NCBI GenBank assembly: GCA_910587065.1 | Contig: CAJUMA010000006.1 | Coordinates: forward strand, 35,884 to 99,883 | Reading direction: 5' to 3' | DNA: 64,000 nt | Source of the DNA: an uncultured Bacilli bacterium | GTDB lineage: Bacteria; Bacillota_I; Bacilli_A; RF39; UBA660 | Shown: positions 35,835 through 44,401 of the stretch, in pieces | Layout of the letters: each line of letters opens with the position of its first letter | Position numbering within the stretch: the first letter of the stretch is position 1 | Position numbers and translations under genes: made by a program | Notes under the pieces: model-generated | The model's input: only the letters and a program-made list of their open reading frames with translations | The model's database searches: none | Told to the model about the DNA's origin: nothing

Positions 35835-36138
35835 GTTTATTAGAAAGTCCTGTCAAAGTAATTTCTGTTGTCTCGCTATCTACTTCATAAGAGCGTAATA
35901 TCTTATATATTACGTCGTTGTATTTAGCATGAGTATATCTATCTTCGTCAAATTCTATAGTCTTTATTTCAAAACATTTTTCTGGCTTAAAGCCTGCGGC
36001 TTGCGCCTGATAATATTCAGATCTTTTTACTGATATTTTATTAGCATAGACTTTTTTCTCTTTAAAAGAAGTGTGGGGGCGATTAAGTTTATCGAAAGTT
36101 TCTATTTCTTCTAATAAATATAAAACATCACTCCACAT
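35827..36138 (-). CDS. Head-tail stopper/adaptor protein
   Basis: About 103 residues from the ATG at 36138; AAGGTG precedes it and it follows the stop of the adaptor gene directly. Beta-strand rich with S-E-Y-Y-Q-A-Q-A-A-G-F-K-P, typical of SPP1 gp16-like stoppers and phage head-closure proteins. It blocks DNA leakage before tail joining. Confidence 0.72.
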   Translation of the reverse strand: MWSDVLYLLEEIETFDKLNRPHTSFKEKKVYANKISVKRSEYYQAQAAGFKPEKCFEIKTIEFDEDRYTHAKYNDVIYKILRSYEVDSETTEITLTGLSNKHE

Positions 36139-36139
36139 A

Positions 36140-36463
36140 TTACGACACCTTCTTTTCGGTAACATAATCGTCTGTTAAAGATAATTCTGTTCTCAATTCT
36201 TCATAAGAAGATCTAAACTTGTCATAATTTTTATTATCTAACCCAAACTCAGCCTTAAGATATAAAAGAACAGCCATTTCTATTAGACTGTCCTTTAAAT
36301 CATAAGCTAAACTAGGAGTAATACCGTTTCTTATTAAGTCTCTTTGACAAGCTTTAATAAGCGTTGTAATTTCAGTCTCTATAACTGTATCATTAGTCGT
36401 TATACGCAAGAAGCCTTTAGCTTTATCTACAAACTCCTTACTGATTTCTTTTTTTTCGTCCAT
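36140..36463 (-). CDS. Head-tail connector (gp6-like adaptor)
   Basis: A 107-residue helical protein: K-G-F-L-R-I near 17, then I-E-T-E-I-T-T-L-I-K-A-C and a conserved L-K-A-E-F-G-L-D-N. This is the phage gp6-like head-tail connector pattern, a ring beneath the portal. It follows the capsid gene. Confidence 0.85.
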   Translation of the reverse strand: MDEKKEISKEFVDKAKGFLRITTNDTVIETEITTLIKACQRDLIRNGITPSLAYDLKDSLIEMAVLLYLKAEFGLDNKNYDKFRSSYEELRTELSLTDDYVTEKKVS

Positions 36464-36491
36464 AATATCACTCCTTATAATTTAATTTTTC

Positions 36492-37661
36492 TTATTTTGT
36501 TGAAGCAGTAGAAGCAGCTGTGATTTCTAACATAGCGAAAGCTTTAGAGTCCATTACATGACCGTCTCCGAAAGCTAAAGCTCTATGTACGATCATACCG
36601 TCGCTAAATCTTTCGTGTTCTGAACTAGCAACTTGTGGAGCTACATTGTAGTTATACCAATATCTCTTACCATAACCAAATAAGATTTTTCCTTTTGGTG
36701 CTTCGTCAGAGATAATAACAGGTTTTTTAAGTAATAACTCAGTAGCAGAGTCGTAGATAGGTCTACCGTTAGAGTCAACCATACCTTCGATTTCGTCGTG
36801 GAAAGTTTCTGTATTTACTACATAACTAGCACGTTTACCATAAGCACGACGAATTTTTCCTTTTAATGAAGCTAAAGCTTTATGACCGAAGTTAGCAGCA
36901 GTAACACTCATTTTTTGAGCTGCTGGTAATTCAGCGGCGAATAAACCTTCTGCTTCGTTCTTACCTGTACCAGTCATAACCTCAGCTTCTAATTTAAGAG
37001 CTAAGGCAAGAGCTAATTCAGAAACAACGATTTCCTTAAATGCTTCTAAGCTTTCAGCGTCAAGACCAACACCTAACTCGATCTTAGCACTTGTTCTGTA
37101 AGATCCGAAAGTGATGTCTCCTGTAACACCGCCGTTAGCTTGGATCGTATCTCCGTCAGCGTCTTTGTTAGCTTCAATAGCTGATAAGTTACCAACACGT
37201 AAATTTCCTCTAACATTTTTTAAGTTAATAAAGTTCATTACGTCTGATACTTCGCGCATTTCTGTAATAATCTCGTTGTCTAATTCTTCTGGAACTACAG
37301 CTTGACCGTTAGCTAAAGTAACACCTCTTGTTTCTTTACCTCCAGTCATCATGTATTTTAAAAATGATCTGACTTCTTTTGACATTTTAGAAGTTCTTGT
37401 TTCTTCTTTCATATTTTCTTTTCCTCCTTCTTCTTCTGTGTCGTCAGCACCTGGAACAGTCTCTACATTATCTGGATCAACTTCTCCAGTTTCTAAATTT
37501 TTAGCCATTTCAGCACGTTTTTGTAGTTTTTCTTCTTCCGCGTTTAAAGCGTCTAACTCTTTGTTAGTGGCGTCTAAGTCAATGTCCTTTGTTGTATCTT
37601 CCAAATCAGCTTTAATTTCAGCTTTTCTAGTTTTAATTTCATTTAATCTTTTTTCGTTCAT
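36492..37661 (-). CDS. HK97-fold major capsid protein
   Basis: About 389 residues from the second ATG (37661), which has a better SD spacing than the one two codons earlier. The first 100 residues are coiled-coil and acidic, the delta/scaffold domain removed by the protease. From about residue 110 the HK97 fold follows with V-P-E-E-L-D-N-E-I-I, then V-M-T-G-T-G-K-N-E-A-E-G-L and K-I-L-F-G-Y-G-K-R-Y-W-Y. It forms the icosahedral shell. Confidence 0.95.
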   Translation of the reverse strand: MNEKRLNEIKTRKAEIKADLEDTTKDIDLDATNKELDALNAEEEKLQKRAEMAKNLETGEVDPDNVETVPGADDTEEEGGKENMKEETRTSKMSKEVRSFLKYMMTGGKETRGVTLANGQAVVPEELDNEIITEMREVSDVMNFINLKNVRGNLRVGNLSAIEANKDADGDTIQANGGVTGDITFGSYRTSAKIELGVGLDAESLEAFKEIVVSELALALALKLEAEVMTGTGKNEAEGLFAAELPAAQKMSVTAANFGHKALASLKGKIRRAYGKRASYVVNTETFHDEIEGMVDSNGRPIYDSATELLLKKPVIISDEAPKGKILFGYGKRYWYNYNVAPQVASSEHERFSDGMIVHRALAFGDGHVMDSKAFAMLEITAASTASTK

Positions 37662-37687
37662 TTTCATTTCCTCCTTATAGAACTATT

Positions 37688-38305
37688 TTAGATTTTACTT
37701 TTTGCTATACATATCTCACGTAGTTTAGCTTGCTCCAAAGCTCTTTTTTCTTTCTCGTACTCCTCCGAGAAGAAATCCCTAGCTGAGATACTTGTTGTAT
37801 CGTAAGCTGGTATATCAACGGCCGATACGTCGTATAGCTTCTTAATTCGAGTTATTGTTCTTGTATGTGTAGCTTGGTCGTATTCTTCGCCGTCCTCAGC
37901 TACTACAAAAGCAAAACTCATTTTATCTATGTAGCCACCTCTTATATCTTCTAAAAGGTCTCTACCAAATTGAGTACCCCCTAAAAATGCGTCCATTTCC
38001 ATACCGACGTCATTTATAGCTAGTTTTAGAGTATTATTTCTAATTCTAGCAGCAACACGTCCGCCGTGGTTGTAATTGAATATAACATCAGACATATCGC
38101 AATTATCGAAAGCGTGTCTATCTATTTGCTCGTAGAACTTAACACCTTCGTACTCAAAAAGACAAGTGGGAGTATTAAACACCACAGGTACACCGTGGAC
38201 GTAGTCTTGTCTTTCGCCTTCTTCGCTGCGAAGCTCTTTTAACTCAAAAGAGCGAAATGCTCTAAACTCTCGATCAGTTTTATTTATTAGGTTGTTTTTT
38301 GTCAT
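37688..38305 (-). CDS. Prohead protease (HK97 family, U35)
   Basis: A 205-residue protease. It has F-R-A-F near the start, the catalytic His in F-N-Y-N-H-G-G and the catalytic Ser in K-M-S-F-A-F-V, then D-V-S-A-V-D-I-P-A-Y-D-T-T, all family hallmarks. It matures the capsid by removing the delta domain. It lies between portal and capsid genes as usual. Confidence 0.93.
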   Translation of the reverse strand: MTKNNLINKTDREFRAFRSFELKELRSEEGERQDYVHGVPVVFNTPTCLFEYEGVKFYEQIDRHAFDNCDMSDVIFNYNHGGRVAARIRNNTLKLAINDVGMEMDAFLGGTQFGRDLLEDIRGGYIDKMSFAFVVAEDGEEYDQATHTRTITRIKKLYDVSAVDIPAYDTTSISARDFFSEEYEKEKRALEQAKLREICIAKSKI

Positions 38306-38459
38306 TTAAAACAGCCTCCTTTCCATTAGGTAAAATAAACTTAGTATTAGGTTCTTTTTCTTTCATTTTCCTTAGAAGTTCATAACTAATAAAGTTATTA
38401 AGTTTTACAACTTTAATATCTTTAGTTTCTTGACTTTGATTATTGTTGTTTGTCGCCAT
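38280..38459 (-). CDS. Small hypothetical protein between portal and protease
   Basis: A 59-residue protein from the ATG at 38459 (GGAGGTG upstream), overlapping the portal end by 20 bp and the protease start by 26 bp. It contains V-K-L-N-N-F-I-S-Y-E-L-L and F-I-L-P-N-G-K-E-A-V-L. Tight overlaps on both sides suggest a real translated gene of the head module. Function unknown. Confidence 0.65.
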   Translation of the reverse strand: MATNNNNQSQETKDIKVVKLNNFISYELLRKMKEKEPNTKFILPNGKEAVLNDKKQPNK

Positions 38460-39753
38460 TATCAACACCTCCTTCGTTATCTTGGCTTTCGTCTGTATTT
38501 TCTTCTTGTGGATCTTCCTCTGGTTGATCTTCCTCGTCCTCTTTTGGTGGAGGAGGAGTGTCTCCATTTGACTGGTAAGAGTCAGCAATATTAGCATTGA
38601 TGTAATTTAATGACTGTAATACCTTTTGACCTTCGCCATTAGGTAGAGGAGCAAGATTAAATATTTCTCTAACGTCGTCTATCATTAGAACAGCAATAGG
38701 CGCTAATTCTTTTACAACACTTACTTTTGTAGTATTAGAAGCATATTGTAGTCTGTTAGCTTCAAACATAACCTCATTACCATAACTTCGTTCAGTATCA
38801 GTAAATAAACAATTAGTAAAGCATTGAGACATTTGTATAGCGATAGGCTCAATAGCTCCTTCATAGAAAGCCGTCCATTCGTCTTCTTTAAATTTATTTT
38901 GTACGATCGCCTCATTAACTCCGAAATAGTCGTATATAGCATTTTTTGTATACTCTAATTGATCCTTAGATAATGGACTCGCTTTTTCATTGATAGGCGT
39001 ATAGTCCATTTTGGTATCTGTAACAATTATTCCGCTACCATTACTAGACATTTGAAAATTGTTTTGTACGAATTTATCTCTAGCTTTTGTTAAGTCTTCG
39101 TCTTTTGACGATACTTTAGCCGATAAGATACCTCTAATACTGTTGATAAGCTTAGCAGCATTAGAAACACCCTGATTTATTGTAGACGCCATTTCTAAAG
39201 CTGGACGTAAGGCAGTATTTTTACTTCCAAAAATATCATGATCGAAGAAATGACCTCTCATGTGTATAACGTCTTCATAGGGAACACATTTAACTTTCCC
39301 AGTATTAAATATAAATTTTAAATATAATTGACCGTTTTTTTCTAAAAGATCAATTCTATTAGACATAAGCGGCCAGACAGCGACTAATTCGCCACTCGTA
39401 GAATATTCTGGGTAAATAAAAGCATTATTCGTTAATTTTAAATTGGCACATATCTTATAATAGAAACTATAAGCTTCCATTTGTGAATTAGGTCTATAAT
39501 TAAGTAATCTTTCAATTTTAGAAATACCTGTTTTTCCAGTCCTAACGTGTTTAGCTTTTAACTTAGCGAAATTTCTACATAAAGCGTCTACGGCGCTTCT
39601 AACTTCGTTCATGTCCCACGCATTACCTGTATTTTGATAGTAGGTTGAGTTAAACGAGTTCAACAAACTATACATATTAAAGTCGGTAGCGTTATTTTGA
39701 CTTGGTTTTTCTTTATTACCAAATATCGTATGAAATAAGCCTCTTTGTTTCAT
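38440..39753 (-). CDS. HK97-family portal protein
   Basis: A 437-residue portal. It starts G-L-F-H-T-I-F-G-N-K; other family features are V-R-S-A-V-D-A-L-C-R-N-F-A near 50, E-D-V-I-H-M-R-G near 160, and L-E-Y-T-K-N-A-I-Y-D-Y-F-G-V-N near 265. The last 50 residues are acidic and Pro-rich. It forms the dodecameric DNA gate of the capsid. Confidence 0.94.
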   Translation of the reverse strand: MKQRGLFHTIFGNKEKPSQNNATDFNMYSLLNSFNSTYYQNTGNAWDMNEVRSAVDALCRNFAKLKAKHVRTGKTGISKIERLLNYRPNSQMEAYSFYYKICANLKLTNNAFIYPEYSTSGELVAVWPLMSNRIDLLEKNGQLYLKFIFNTGKVKCVPYEDVIHMRGHFFDHDIFGSKNTALRPALEMASTINQGVSNAAKLINSIRGILSAKVSSKDEDLTKARDKFVQNNFQMSSNGSGIIVTDTKMDYTPINEKASPLSKDQLEYTKNAIYDYFGVNEAIVQNKFKEDEWTAFYEGAIEPIAIQMSQCFTNCLFTDTERSYGNEVMFEANRLQYASNTTKVSVVKELAPIAVLMIDDVREIFNLAPLPNGEGQKVLQSLNYINANIADSYQSNGDTPPPPKEDEEDQPEEDPQEENTDESQDNEGGVDNGDKQQ

Positions 39754-39757
39754 TTAA

Positions 39758-41404
39758 TCACCCCACACTATACATAAAGTCTTCATAATACTTAACGTAT
39801 AAAACCCAAGCATTAAGTAAAGACACGGCTCCGTCAATTCTACGACGTTCATTTATTTTTACTGGTTGTATATTATTTAAACCAGATTTTTTAACAGCAG
39901 TATTAGAAAGACACCATTTTAAGATAGGGTTATTATTATAATTAACTTTCTTATCTGCTAGGGCTGCGCCCATTTCTCGCATAGGTTGCGACCAAGTAAA
40001 TGGTCCCTGTGCTACAGCTTCCATTTGAAAGCCGTTTGATTTCATTTCGTCCACCCAATAACCAGCAAGCGCACGGTCGTAACCAACATAGATAGGATCT
40101 ATTTTGTACTCCTCCTGCATTTGAAGAAACCACTCTGTAACTTGTGAATAGTTGACTCGGTTACCTTCGCATACAGTAAGTAAACCTTTATCTCTCCATA
40201 TCTTGTATGGTGCTTCTTGCGTGTTCTTTTCGTCTAACTTATCAATTTTAACTTGTGGTAAAAAATAATGTTGTAAAACATATACTTTCTCGTCATTAGG
40301 TTTTCTAATAAGTAGGGAAGCACACGTCAAATCGGTTGTAGCTGATAAGTCGCAACCACCTATAGCGTAAGTGTTTTCTAATTCTTCCATAGTAAAGGTT
40401 TCAGTATTGTTTATTTCAGTAAAGCTTAACCAAGCGTTACTATCATTTTCACGAACATTGAAATCTTTACATAAAACTCCTGGTAATTCTTTTGGATCAT
40501 TTTTAGCAGTCTCGACAAAACGAGATAAGGTATTGTAACTTTTTATTGTTCCAAGACCTGGGTTAGCTTTTACCCAACATGACGGATCCGTCCACTCGTT
40601 ACGATTATCTAATTCATAAAGAATAGGTAAAAAGTGATCGTCCGTTACTTCTCCGTCGGCTATTCTACAAGCGTAATCGTATTTATCGTCGAAGATACAC
40701 TCGCGTACTGTACCAGCTGTAGTAATCATTACAAGTAATGGTTGACGACGTGCTGACATAGACTGTTTCATAACTTCGTATAAATTACGATCTTTAATCG
40801 CGTGTAGCTCGTCTATAATAACCGCGTGGCTATTAAGACCGTCCAACGTATTAGAGTCAGAAGCTAGCGCCTCAAAGATAGAAGAAGTGGCACTAAAGTA
40901 TAGATCGTTTCTTCGTTTCTTTAAAACAGCTCTTAACTCTGGGCTCTGCTTAACCATGTTTACAGCTTCTGTTAAACATTTCTTAGCTTGATCTTTCTTT
41001 GTCGCTACTGAGTATATTTCTGCTGCGCCTTCATAGTCAGCAATTAACATATAAAGCGCTATGGAAGATAAAAGTGTAGTCTTACCATTTTTACGACCGA
41101 CTAAGAACATGGTCTCGTTAAATCTTCGATACCCTGACTCTTTTTCTAAGAAACCGAATAAAGCTTGTATATAAGCTTTTTGGAATAGTTCTAACTTTAG
41201 ATCTGCTCCGAGTTCTCCCTGAGACTGTTTACAAAAAGTCTCGGTAAACTCTATAGGTCTCATAGCTGCGTCTTCGTCAAAATAAAAAGACGAGTTTTCG
41301 TCGTCCATTTCTTTAACTAATCGAGCATAAACAGCTTTAACTCTGCGACTTGTTTTAATTTCGCCAGACTGTATTTTTGAATTATACTCTCGAATATAAT
41401 TCAT
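39758..41404 (-). CDS. terL: Terminase large subunit
   Basis: A 548-residue packaging motor. The ATPase domain has Walker A-type V-G-R-K-N-G-K-T-T near 107-115 and Walker B V-I-I-D-E-L-H-A near 195. The nuclease domain follows with G-G-C-D-L-S-A-T-T-D-L-T near 345 and V-G-Y-D-R-A near 455. The pattern is that of HK97-like cos-type terminases (Terminase_1), and the nearby HNH gene fits this class. Confidence 0.96.
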   Translation of the reverse strand: MNYIREYNSKIQSGEIKTSRRVKAVYARLVKEMDDENSSFYFDEDAAMRPIEFTETFCKQSQGELGADLKLELFQKAYIQALFGFLEKESGYRRFNETMFLVGRKNGKTTLLSSIALYMLIADYEGAAEIYSVATKKDQAKKCLTEAVNMVKQSPELRAVLKKRRNDLYFSATSSIFEALASDSNTLDGLNSHAVIIDELHAIKDRNLYEVMKQSMSARRQPLLVMITTAGTVRECIFDDKYDYACRIADGEVTDDHFLPILYELDNRNEWTDPSCWVKANPGLGTIKSYNTLSRFVETAKNDPKELPGVLCKDFNVRENDSNAWLSFTEINNTETFTMEELENTYAIGGCDLSATTDLTCASLLIRKPNDEKVYVLQHYFLPQVKIDKLDEKNTQEAPYKIWRDKGLLTVCEGNRVNYSQVTEWFLQMQEEYKIDPIYVGYDRALAGYWVDEMKSNGFQMEAVAQGPFTWSQPMREMGAALADKKVNYNNNPILKWCLSNTAVKKSGLNNIQPVKINERRRIDGAVSLLNAWVLYVKYYEDFMYSVG

Positions 41405-41407
41405 TAG

Positions 41408-41794
41408 CTATCGCCCTTTAGGTTTAGTAGCAAAGTTCATTAAGGCGTTACCTTCCTTTGTGTTTGGTAAACCTTCTGGCAATAGTTCACATAATTGCTT
41501 TATGATCGACGTATAATTTTTAATCATGGTGTTATATACACTGGCTTCTGTACTTGTTTTCGTTCCGTACTGATTTTCTCCGTTTTGGTATGTTTCAGAA
41601 ACACCATGTATACTGATGTAGTTCTCTAGCTTAGTCAATTCTACTGTCATAAAAGCAGCACTTTTTATTAACTTTTGTACCAAATCTTTTTTATCTTTTG
41701 AGATATTTTTAAAGATTTTATTAAGTTTTTTTAACTCTTTGTTATAGTCTGGTACTTCTTTTAATTCTTTAGAATTAACGTCTTCATTTTCCAT
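41408..41794 (-). CDS. terS: Terminase small subunit, P27 family
   Basis: A 128-residue helical protein ending a few bases before terL. Helices around L-I-K-S-A-A-F-M-T-V-E-L-T-K-L-E and a C-terminal Y-N-T-M-I-K-N-Y-T-S-I-I-K-Q-L fit P27-family small terminases, which bind the packaging site. The SD is GGTGG. Confidence 0.88.
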   Translation of the reverse strand: MENEDVNSKELKEVPDYNKELKKLNKIFKNISKDKKDLVQKLIKSAAFMTVELTKLENYISIHGVSETYQNGENQYGTKTSTEASVYNTMIKNYTSIIKQLCELLPEGLPNTKEGNALMNFATKPKGR

Positions 41795-41884
41795 TTTTCC
41801 ACCACCTTTGACTACACCCCCCTCACACGACCGAAGCAGTTCGAGAAAGGACTCAAGCGCGGTTCACTGAGAAGCAAATATTTT
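41795..41884. other. Candidate packaging (cos) region
   Basis: A 90-base gap upstream of terS that is unusually GC-rich for this window. It contains a C6 tract in ACACCCCCCTCAC and, about 60 bases away, GTTAGGGGGGAGTC, forming an imperfect inverted repeat. Cos sites of HNH-type phages usually lie next to the small terminase. No ends can be seen, so this is positional inference. Confidence 0.4.
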
Positions 41885-42073
41885 TTAAGTTAGGGGGGAG
41901 TCTTTTATTTCTATTAGAGCAGCGTTGATAGAATTTATCAACACCTCGCCACCGCCTTTAATGCTTAGTAGTACAGGTCCTTCGTCCAAAGCTTTAGCTA
42001 GCTCTGTAGTAGTACCATGAAAGACTACATCATAAGACATAATTAAATAGTTAGTATAGACTGTGATAGTCAT
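41885..42073 (-). CDS. Small hypothetical protein
   Basis: A 62-residue protein from the ATG at 42073, chosen for the GGAG upstream. It has T-I-T-V-Y-T-N-Y and I-K-G-G-G-E-V-L-I-N-S-I-N, likely a small beta-rich fold. It overlaps the HNH gene by 23 bp. Not recognised. Confidence 0.6.
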   Translation of the reverse strand: MTITVYTNYLIMSYDVVFHGTTTELAKALDEGPVLLSIKGGGEVLINSINAALIEIKDSPLT

Positions 42074-42380
42074 TGTCAACACTCCTCTCTACTAGGTTAC
42101 CTTCCTCGTCGAACATAAGGCACTTATCTGTTGGCAGTTCTGACTCATGCTCTAAAGCATGGCATACTCTACACAATAGCTCTAGGTTGTCCTCTCCCAG
42201 TGTGATAGCTGGGTTATGAATATTGGAAGGAGTAAGGTATATCTTATGGTGTACTATTTCGCCTGGTCCATTAGCACCATGGCAACGCTGACAGATACCA
42301 TGCTCTTTATTGAAGATATAGGCTCTTGTCTTGCGCCACGCAGTAGAGCGATAGAACTCTTTAGCGAAATCTCTAGCCAT
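42051..42380 (-). CDS. HNH endonuclease (terminase-associated)
   Basis: About 109 residues from the ATG at 42380 (GAGGTGG upstream). It contains W-R-K-T-R-A-Y-I, C-Q-R-C, I-V-H-H-K-I-Y-L-T-P, a central Asn in E-D-N-L-E-L-L-C and C-H-A-L-E-H, giving paired zinc-binding cysteines and the H-N-H core. In HK97-like phages such proteins work with terminase to cut cos DNA. It is the first gene after the late promoter. Confidence 0.93.
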   Translation of the reverse strand: MARDFAKEFYRSTAWRKTRAYIFNKEHGICQRCHGANGPGEIVHHKIYLTPSNIHNPAITLGEDNLELLCRVCHALEHESELPTDKCLMFDEEGNLVERSVDNDYHSLY

Positions 42381-42460
42381 AATACCACCTCGCAACACAC
42401 AAAAAAACACGCCTGTAAAAAGACGTGATTTCTCATTTCCAATTATTTCATATTATACAC

Positions 42461-42489
42461 ATTATAAAGTATAAAAATTGCTATGTCAA
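42461..42489 (-). promoter_or_regulatory. Late promoter of the packaging/structural genes
   Basis: On the minus strand TTGACA (42484-42489) and TATAAT (42461-42466) are separated by exactly 17 bp. Just upstream, 42491-42509 carries GC-rich GGCGCGAG and TTGCGCGG as an imperfect inverted repeat, a likely operator for the ArpU-like regulator encoded next door. Confidence 0.82.
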
Positions 42490-42522
42490 TGGCGCGAGTA
42501 TTGCGCGGGTTATTGCATTTTG

Positions 42523-43071
42523 TCAAGAGGTTAATTCTTTCACAACGTCGTTAGGGAATAAATAAACCTTAATTTCGTTAATAAGTCTCTTGTTATTTCG
42601 CCATATTGTAGATGTGTCTTTATCAAGTGTTTCGGCTATTTCTTGCTGCGTTTTATTTTCGAAATATTTTAGCTTAATAATATCTATGTATTTATCAGTC
42701 TTAAATTTCTTAATTATTCTGTCTATACGATTTATTACAAGCTGCGTTTTTTTGATGTCCTCAATAAGACCTTCAATTATGCTTTCTTCGATAGTATCAT
42801 GATCGCTATGACTTCCTTCTGGCATTTTTAAAATACTTTTAGATTTTGCGCGTAGTCCAGAAGTCTTAATTTCTTCGATTTCGTCTTCGCGATCTTCTAT
42901 TGATTTTTTTAAGTCGTTATACTTGTATAAAAGCGACTCTGTATTTTGATATGTCGAAGTTCCTTTACGTAATAAATTTCGCTTAGATAATTCCTCAAAA
43001 ATGTAACTTGTGATTTCCTTAAAATCGACTTGTGATTTTTCTGTGTTGGCTGTTTCTACATTATCAGCCAT
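42523..43071 (-). CDS. Late transcription regulator, ArpU/sigma-like
   Basis: A 182-residue protein. The middle is coiled coil; the C-terminal 60 residues form a sigma-region-4-like helix-turn-helix (D-I-I-K-L-K-Y-F-E-N-K-T-Q-Q-E-I-A-E-T-L, then T-S-T-I-W-R-N-N-K-R). This is the pattern of ArpU and other phage late regulators placed just before terminase genes. It probably activates the promoter at 42461-42489. The SD is GGAGG. Confidence 0.82.
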   Translation of the reverse strand: MADNVETANTEKSQVDFKEITSYIFEELSKRNLLRKGTSTYQNTESLLYKYNDLKKSIEDREDEIEEIKTSGLRAKSKSILKMPEGSHSDHDTIEESIIEGLIEDIKKTQLVINRIDRIIKKFKTDKYIDIIKLKYFENKTQQEIAETLDKDTSTIWRNNKRLINEIKVYLFPNDVVKELTS

Positions 43072-43089
43072 TTTTAGATCCTCCTTTTT

Positions 43090-43194
43090 TTACTTTCTAT
43101 TCTTTTTTTCTTCAAAATACTTTTCTACAGCTAAACACATACCAGCGTCTAGCAATAGAGAAGAAATTATAATACTAATTCCCAACCATATCAT
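43090..43194 (-). CDS. Small membrane protein (34 residues)
   Basis: An ATG at 43194 has AGGAGG 9 bases upstream. The 34-residue product is one hydrophobic segment (M-I-W-L-G-I-S-I-I-I-S-S) followed by a basic tail (E-E-K-K-N-R-K). It overlaps the end of the upstream gene by 20 bp. The strong SD makes translation likely; function unknown. Confidence 0.55.
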   Translation of the reverse strand: MIWLGISIIISSLLLDAGMCLAVEKYFEEKKNRK

Positions 43195-43516
43195 TTTTAA
43201 GATCCTCCTTTTTTTGATTTTCGATTAAAAAGTCGAGTAAGGTATACTTTCCTTTTTCTTTGTGATATTTCCAAGCTATTTTATTAGCAGTGTTTCTTTG
43301 ATAACCAACAGACATAAGAAGCTTAATAAATCTTTTACGAGAAATATTTTTGTCAAAAAAATTCATATTGTATTTTACTTCTTCCCATGCTTCTAAGAAA
43401 GTATTAGCTAAAGACTTACCAAGTCTTTCTATAGCGTCTAATATTGGTTTAATAGCTTCGCTGATATTTTCGTAAAGATCATTTAATAGATCCATTATTT
43501 CTGCGTTGTTTTCCAT
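43175..43516 (-). CDS. Phage hypothetical protein
   Basis: About 113 residues from the ATG at 43516, preceded by GGAGGTG. Helical, with K-R-F-I-K-L-L-M-S-V-G-Y-Q-R-N-T-A-N-K-I-A looking like a small helix-turn-helix-type segment. It overlaps the zinc-ribbon gene upstream by 38 bp. No family recognised. Confidence 0.65.
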   Translation of the reverse strand: MENNAEIMDLLNDLYENISEAIKPILDAIERLGKSLANTFLEAWEEVKYNMNFFDKNISRKRFIKLLMSVGYQRNTANKIAWKYHKEKGKYTLLDFLIENQKKEDLKNDMVGN

Positions 43517-43670
43517 TATCTGACACCTCCATATCAAAAATGTTTAATTGCTTTTCTTTTTTTTGCGAAGTAACTTCTTTTAAGCAAGTAGGACAATAAC
43601 ATTTTCCATTATAGCCCTTTAAGAAATCAAATTTATTACACTTGTCGCACTGATCCTTAAATTTCTCCAT
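43479..43670 (-). CDS. Small zinc-ribbon protein
   Basis: A 63-residue protein with C-D-K-C near residue 8 and C-Y-C-P-T-C near 29, enough cysteines for one zinc ribbon. The rest is charged. It is embedded in the tightly overlapping early-gene string. Function unknown; zinc ribbons of this size often bind nucleic acid or protein. Confidence 0.65.
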   Translation of the reverse strand: MEKFKDQCDKCNKFDFLKGYNGKCYCPTCLKEVTSQKKEKQLNIFDMEVSDNGKQRRNNGSIK

Positions 43671-43836
43671 TTTTCCAAGAAAACACTATGTCAGTATCGT
43701 TTTTTAATTCTTTGTTTGTAATATTTTTAATGTCTTCAATAGTTTTACAATTATAATCTTTCTCAAATATTTCTAACATTTTCATAAATACATATTTAGG
43801 TATTTTGTGCGTTAAATGTCTAATACTTTCTGACAT
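43657..43836 (-). CDS. Small hypothetical protein (59 residues)
   Basis: An ATG at 43836 with AGGAGG 7 bases upstream opens a 59-residue frame (M-S-E-S-I-R-H-L-T-H ... W-K-N-G-E-I). It overlaps the genes on both sides by 14-25 bp, as elsewhere in this operon. Helical and charged; not recognised. Confidence 0.6.
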   Translation of the reverse strand: MSESIRHLTHKIPKYVFMKMLEIFEKDYNCKTIEDIKNITNKELKNDTDIVFSWKNGEI

Positions 43837-44024
43837 ATTCGTACCTCCTTCGATAATAGATCTTTAAATCTAACTAAATCATTTCTATAAACCTTATGTC
43901 CGCAATAACTACATATTTTTATGTCTGGACCATAAGCAGGGAAAAACATAGTATGACTACACGAACATTTTACTCTAATTTCTGCTAAGGCATTATAATA
44001 CCTTTTTGTTTCTTTTAAATTCAT
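43812..44024 (-). CDS. Small zinc-ribbon protein
   Basis: A 70-residue protein with C-S-C near residue 20 and C-S-Y-C-G-H-K-V near 38, a zinc ribbon of the type found in small phage proteins. It is translated from within the end of the preceding gene. Function unknown. Confidence 0.65.
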   Translation of the reverse strand: MNLKETKRYYNALAEIRVKCSCSHTMFFPAYGPDIKICSYCGHKVYRNDLVRFKDLLSKEVRICQKVLDI

Positions 44025-44401
44025 ATTGTCTCCACGTCCTCTGGTAACTGGTATGTTATATTATAGCCATTTCCAATAGGTGTAACATTGAAGTTATGAT
44101 CCGTTGCGATCATTTTTTCTCCGTTTAAATTACTAAAATAATTTTTTGCGGCTTCTATATCTTCTAATTTCATATTTCTATTAGGTGTAAGTAATAATTT
44201 TGATTTACTAAATACGTTAATTATTTCGTTAAAGATTTCCTCTGTTTTTTTAGGATCTTCATAAGTTGCTATTGATACACCATTAGGCGCATAATAAGGC
44301 CTTATAAATATTTCATGTATACCGTCGTCTGGTATAAACATACAACATTGTGAGAAGTCCCACATTGATTTTTTATCTTGACTAATAATAATTAAATTCA
44401 T
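44021..44401 (-). CDS. Phage hypothetical protein
   Basis: A 126-residue protein. It has M-C-F-I-P-type strands near the start, then G-I-H-E-I-F-I-R-P and a helical C-terminal half. The beginning I-I-I-S-Q-D-K-K-S-M-W-D-F-S resembles small phage proteins of unknown role. It overlaps its neighbours by four bases on each side. Confidence 0.65.
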   Translation of the reverse strand: MNLIIISQDKKSMWDFSQCCMFIPDDGIHEIFIRPYYAPNGVSIATYEDPKKTEEIFNEIINVFSKSKLLLTPNRNMKLEDIEAAKNYFSNLNGEKMIATDHNFNVTPIGNGYNITYQLPEDVETI

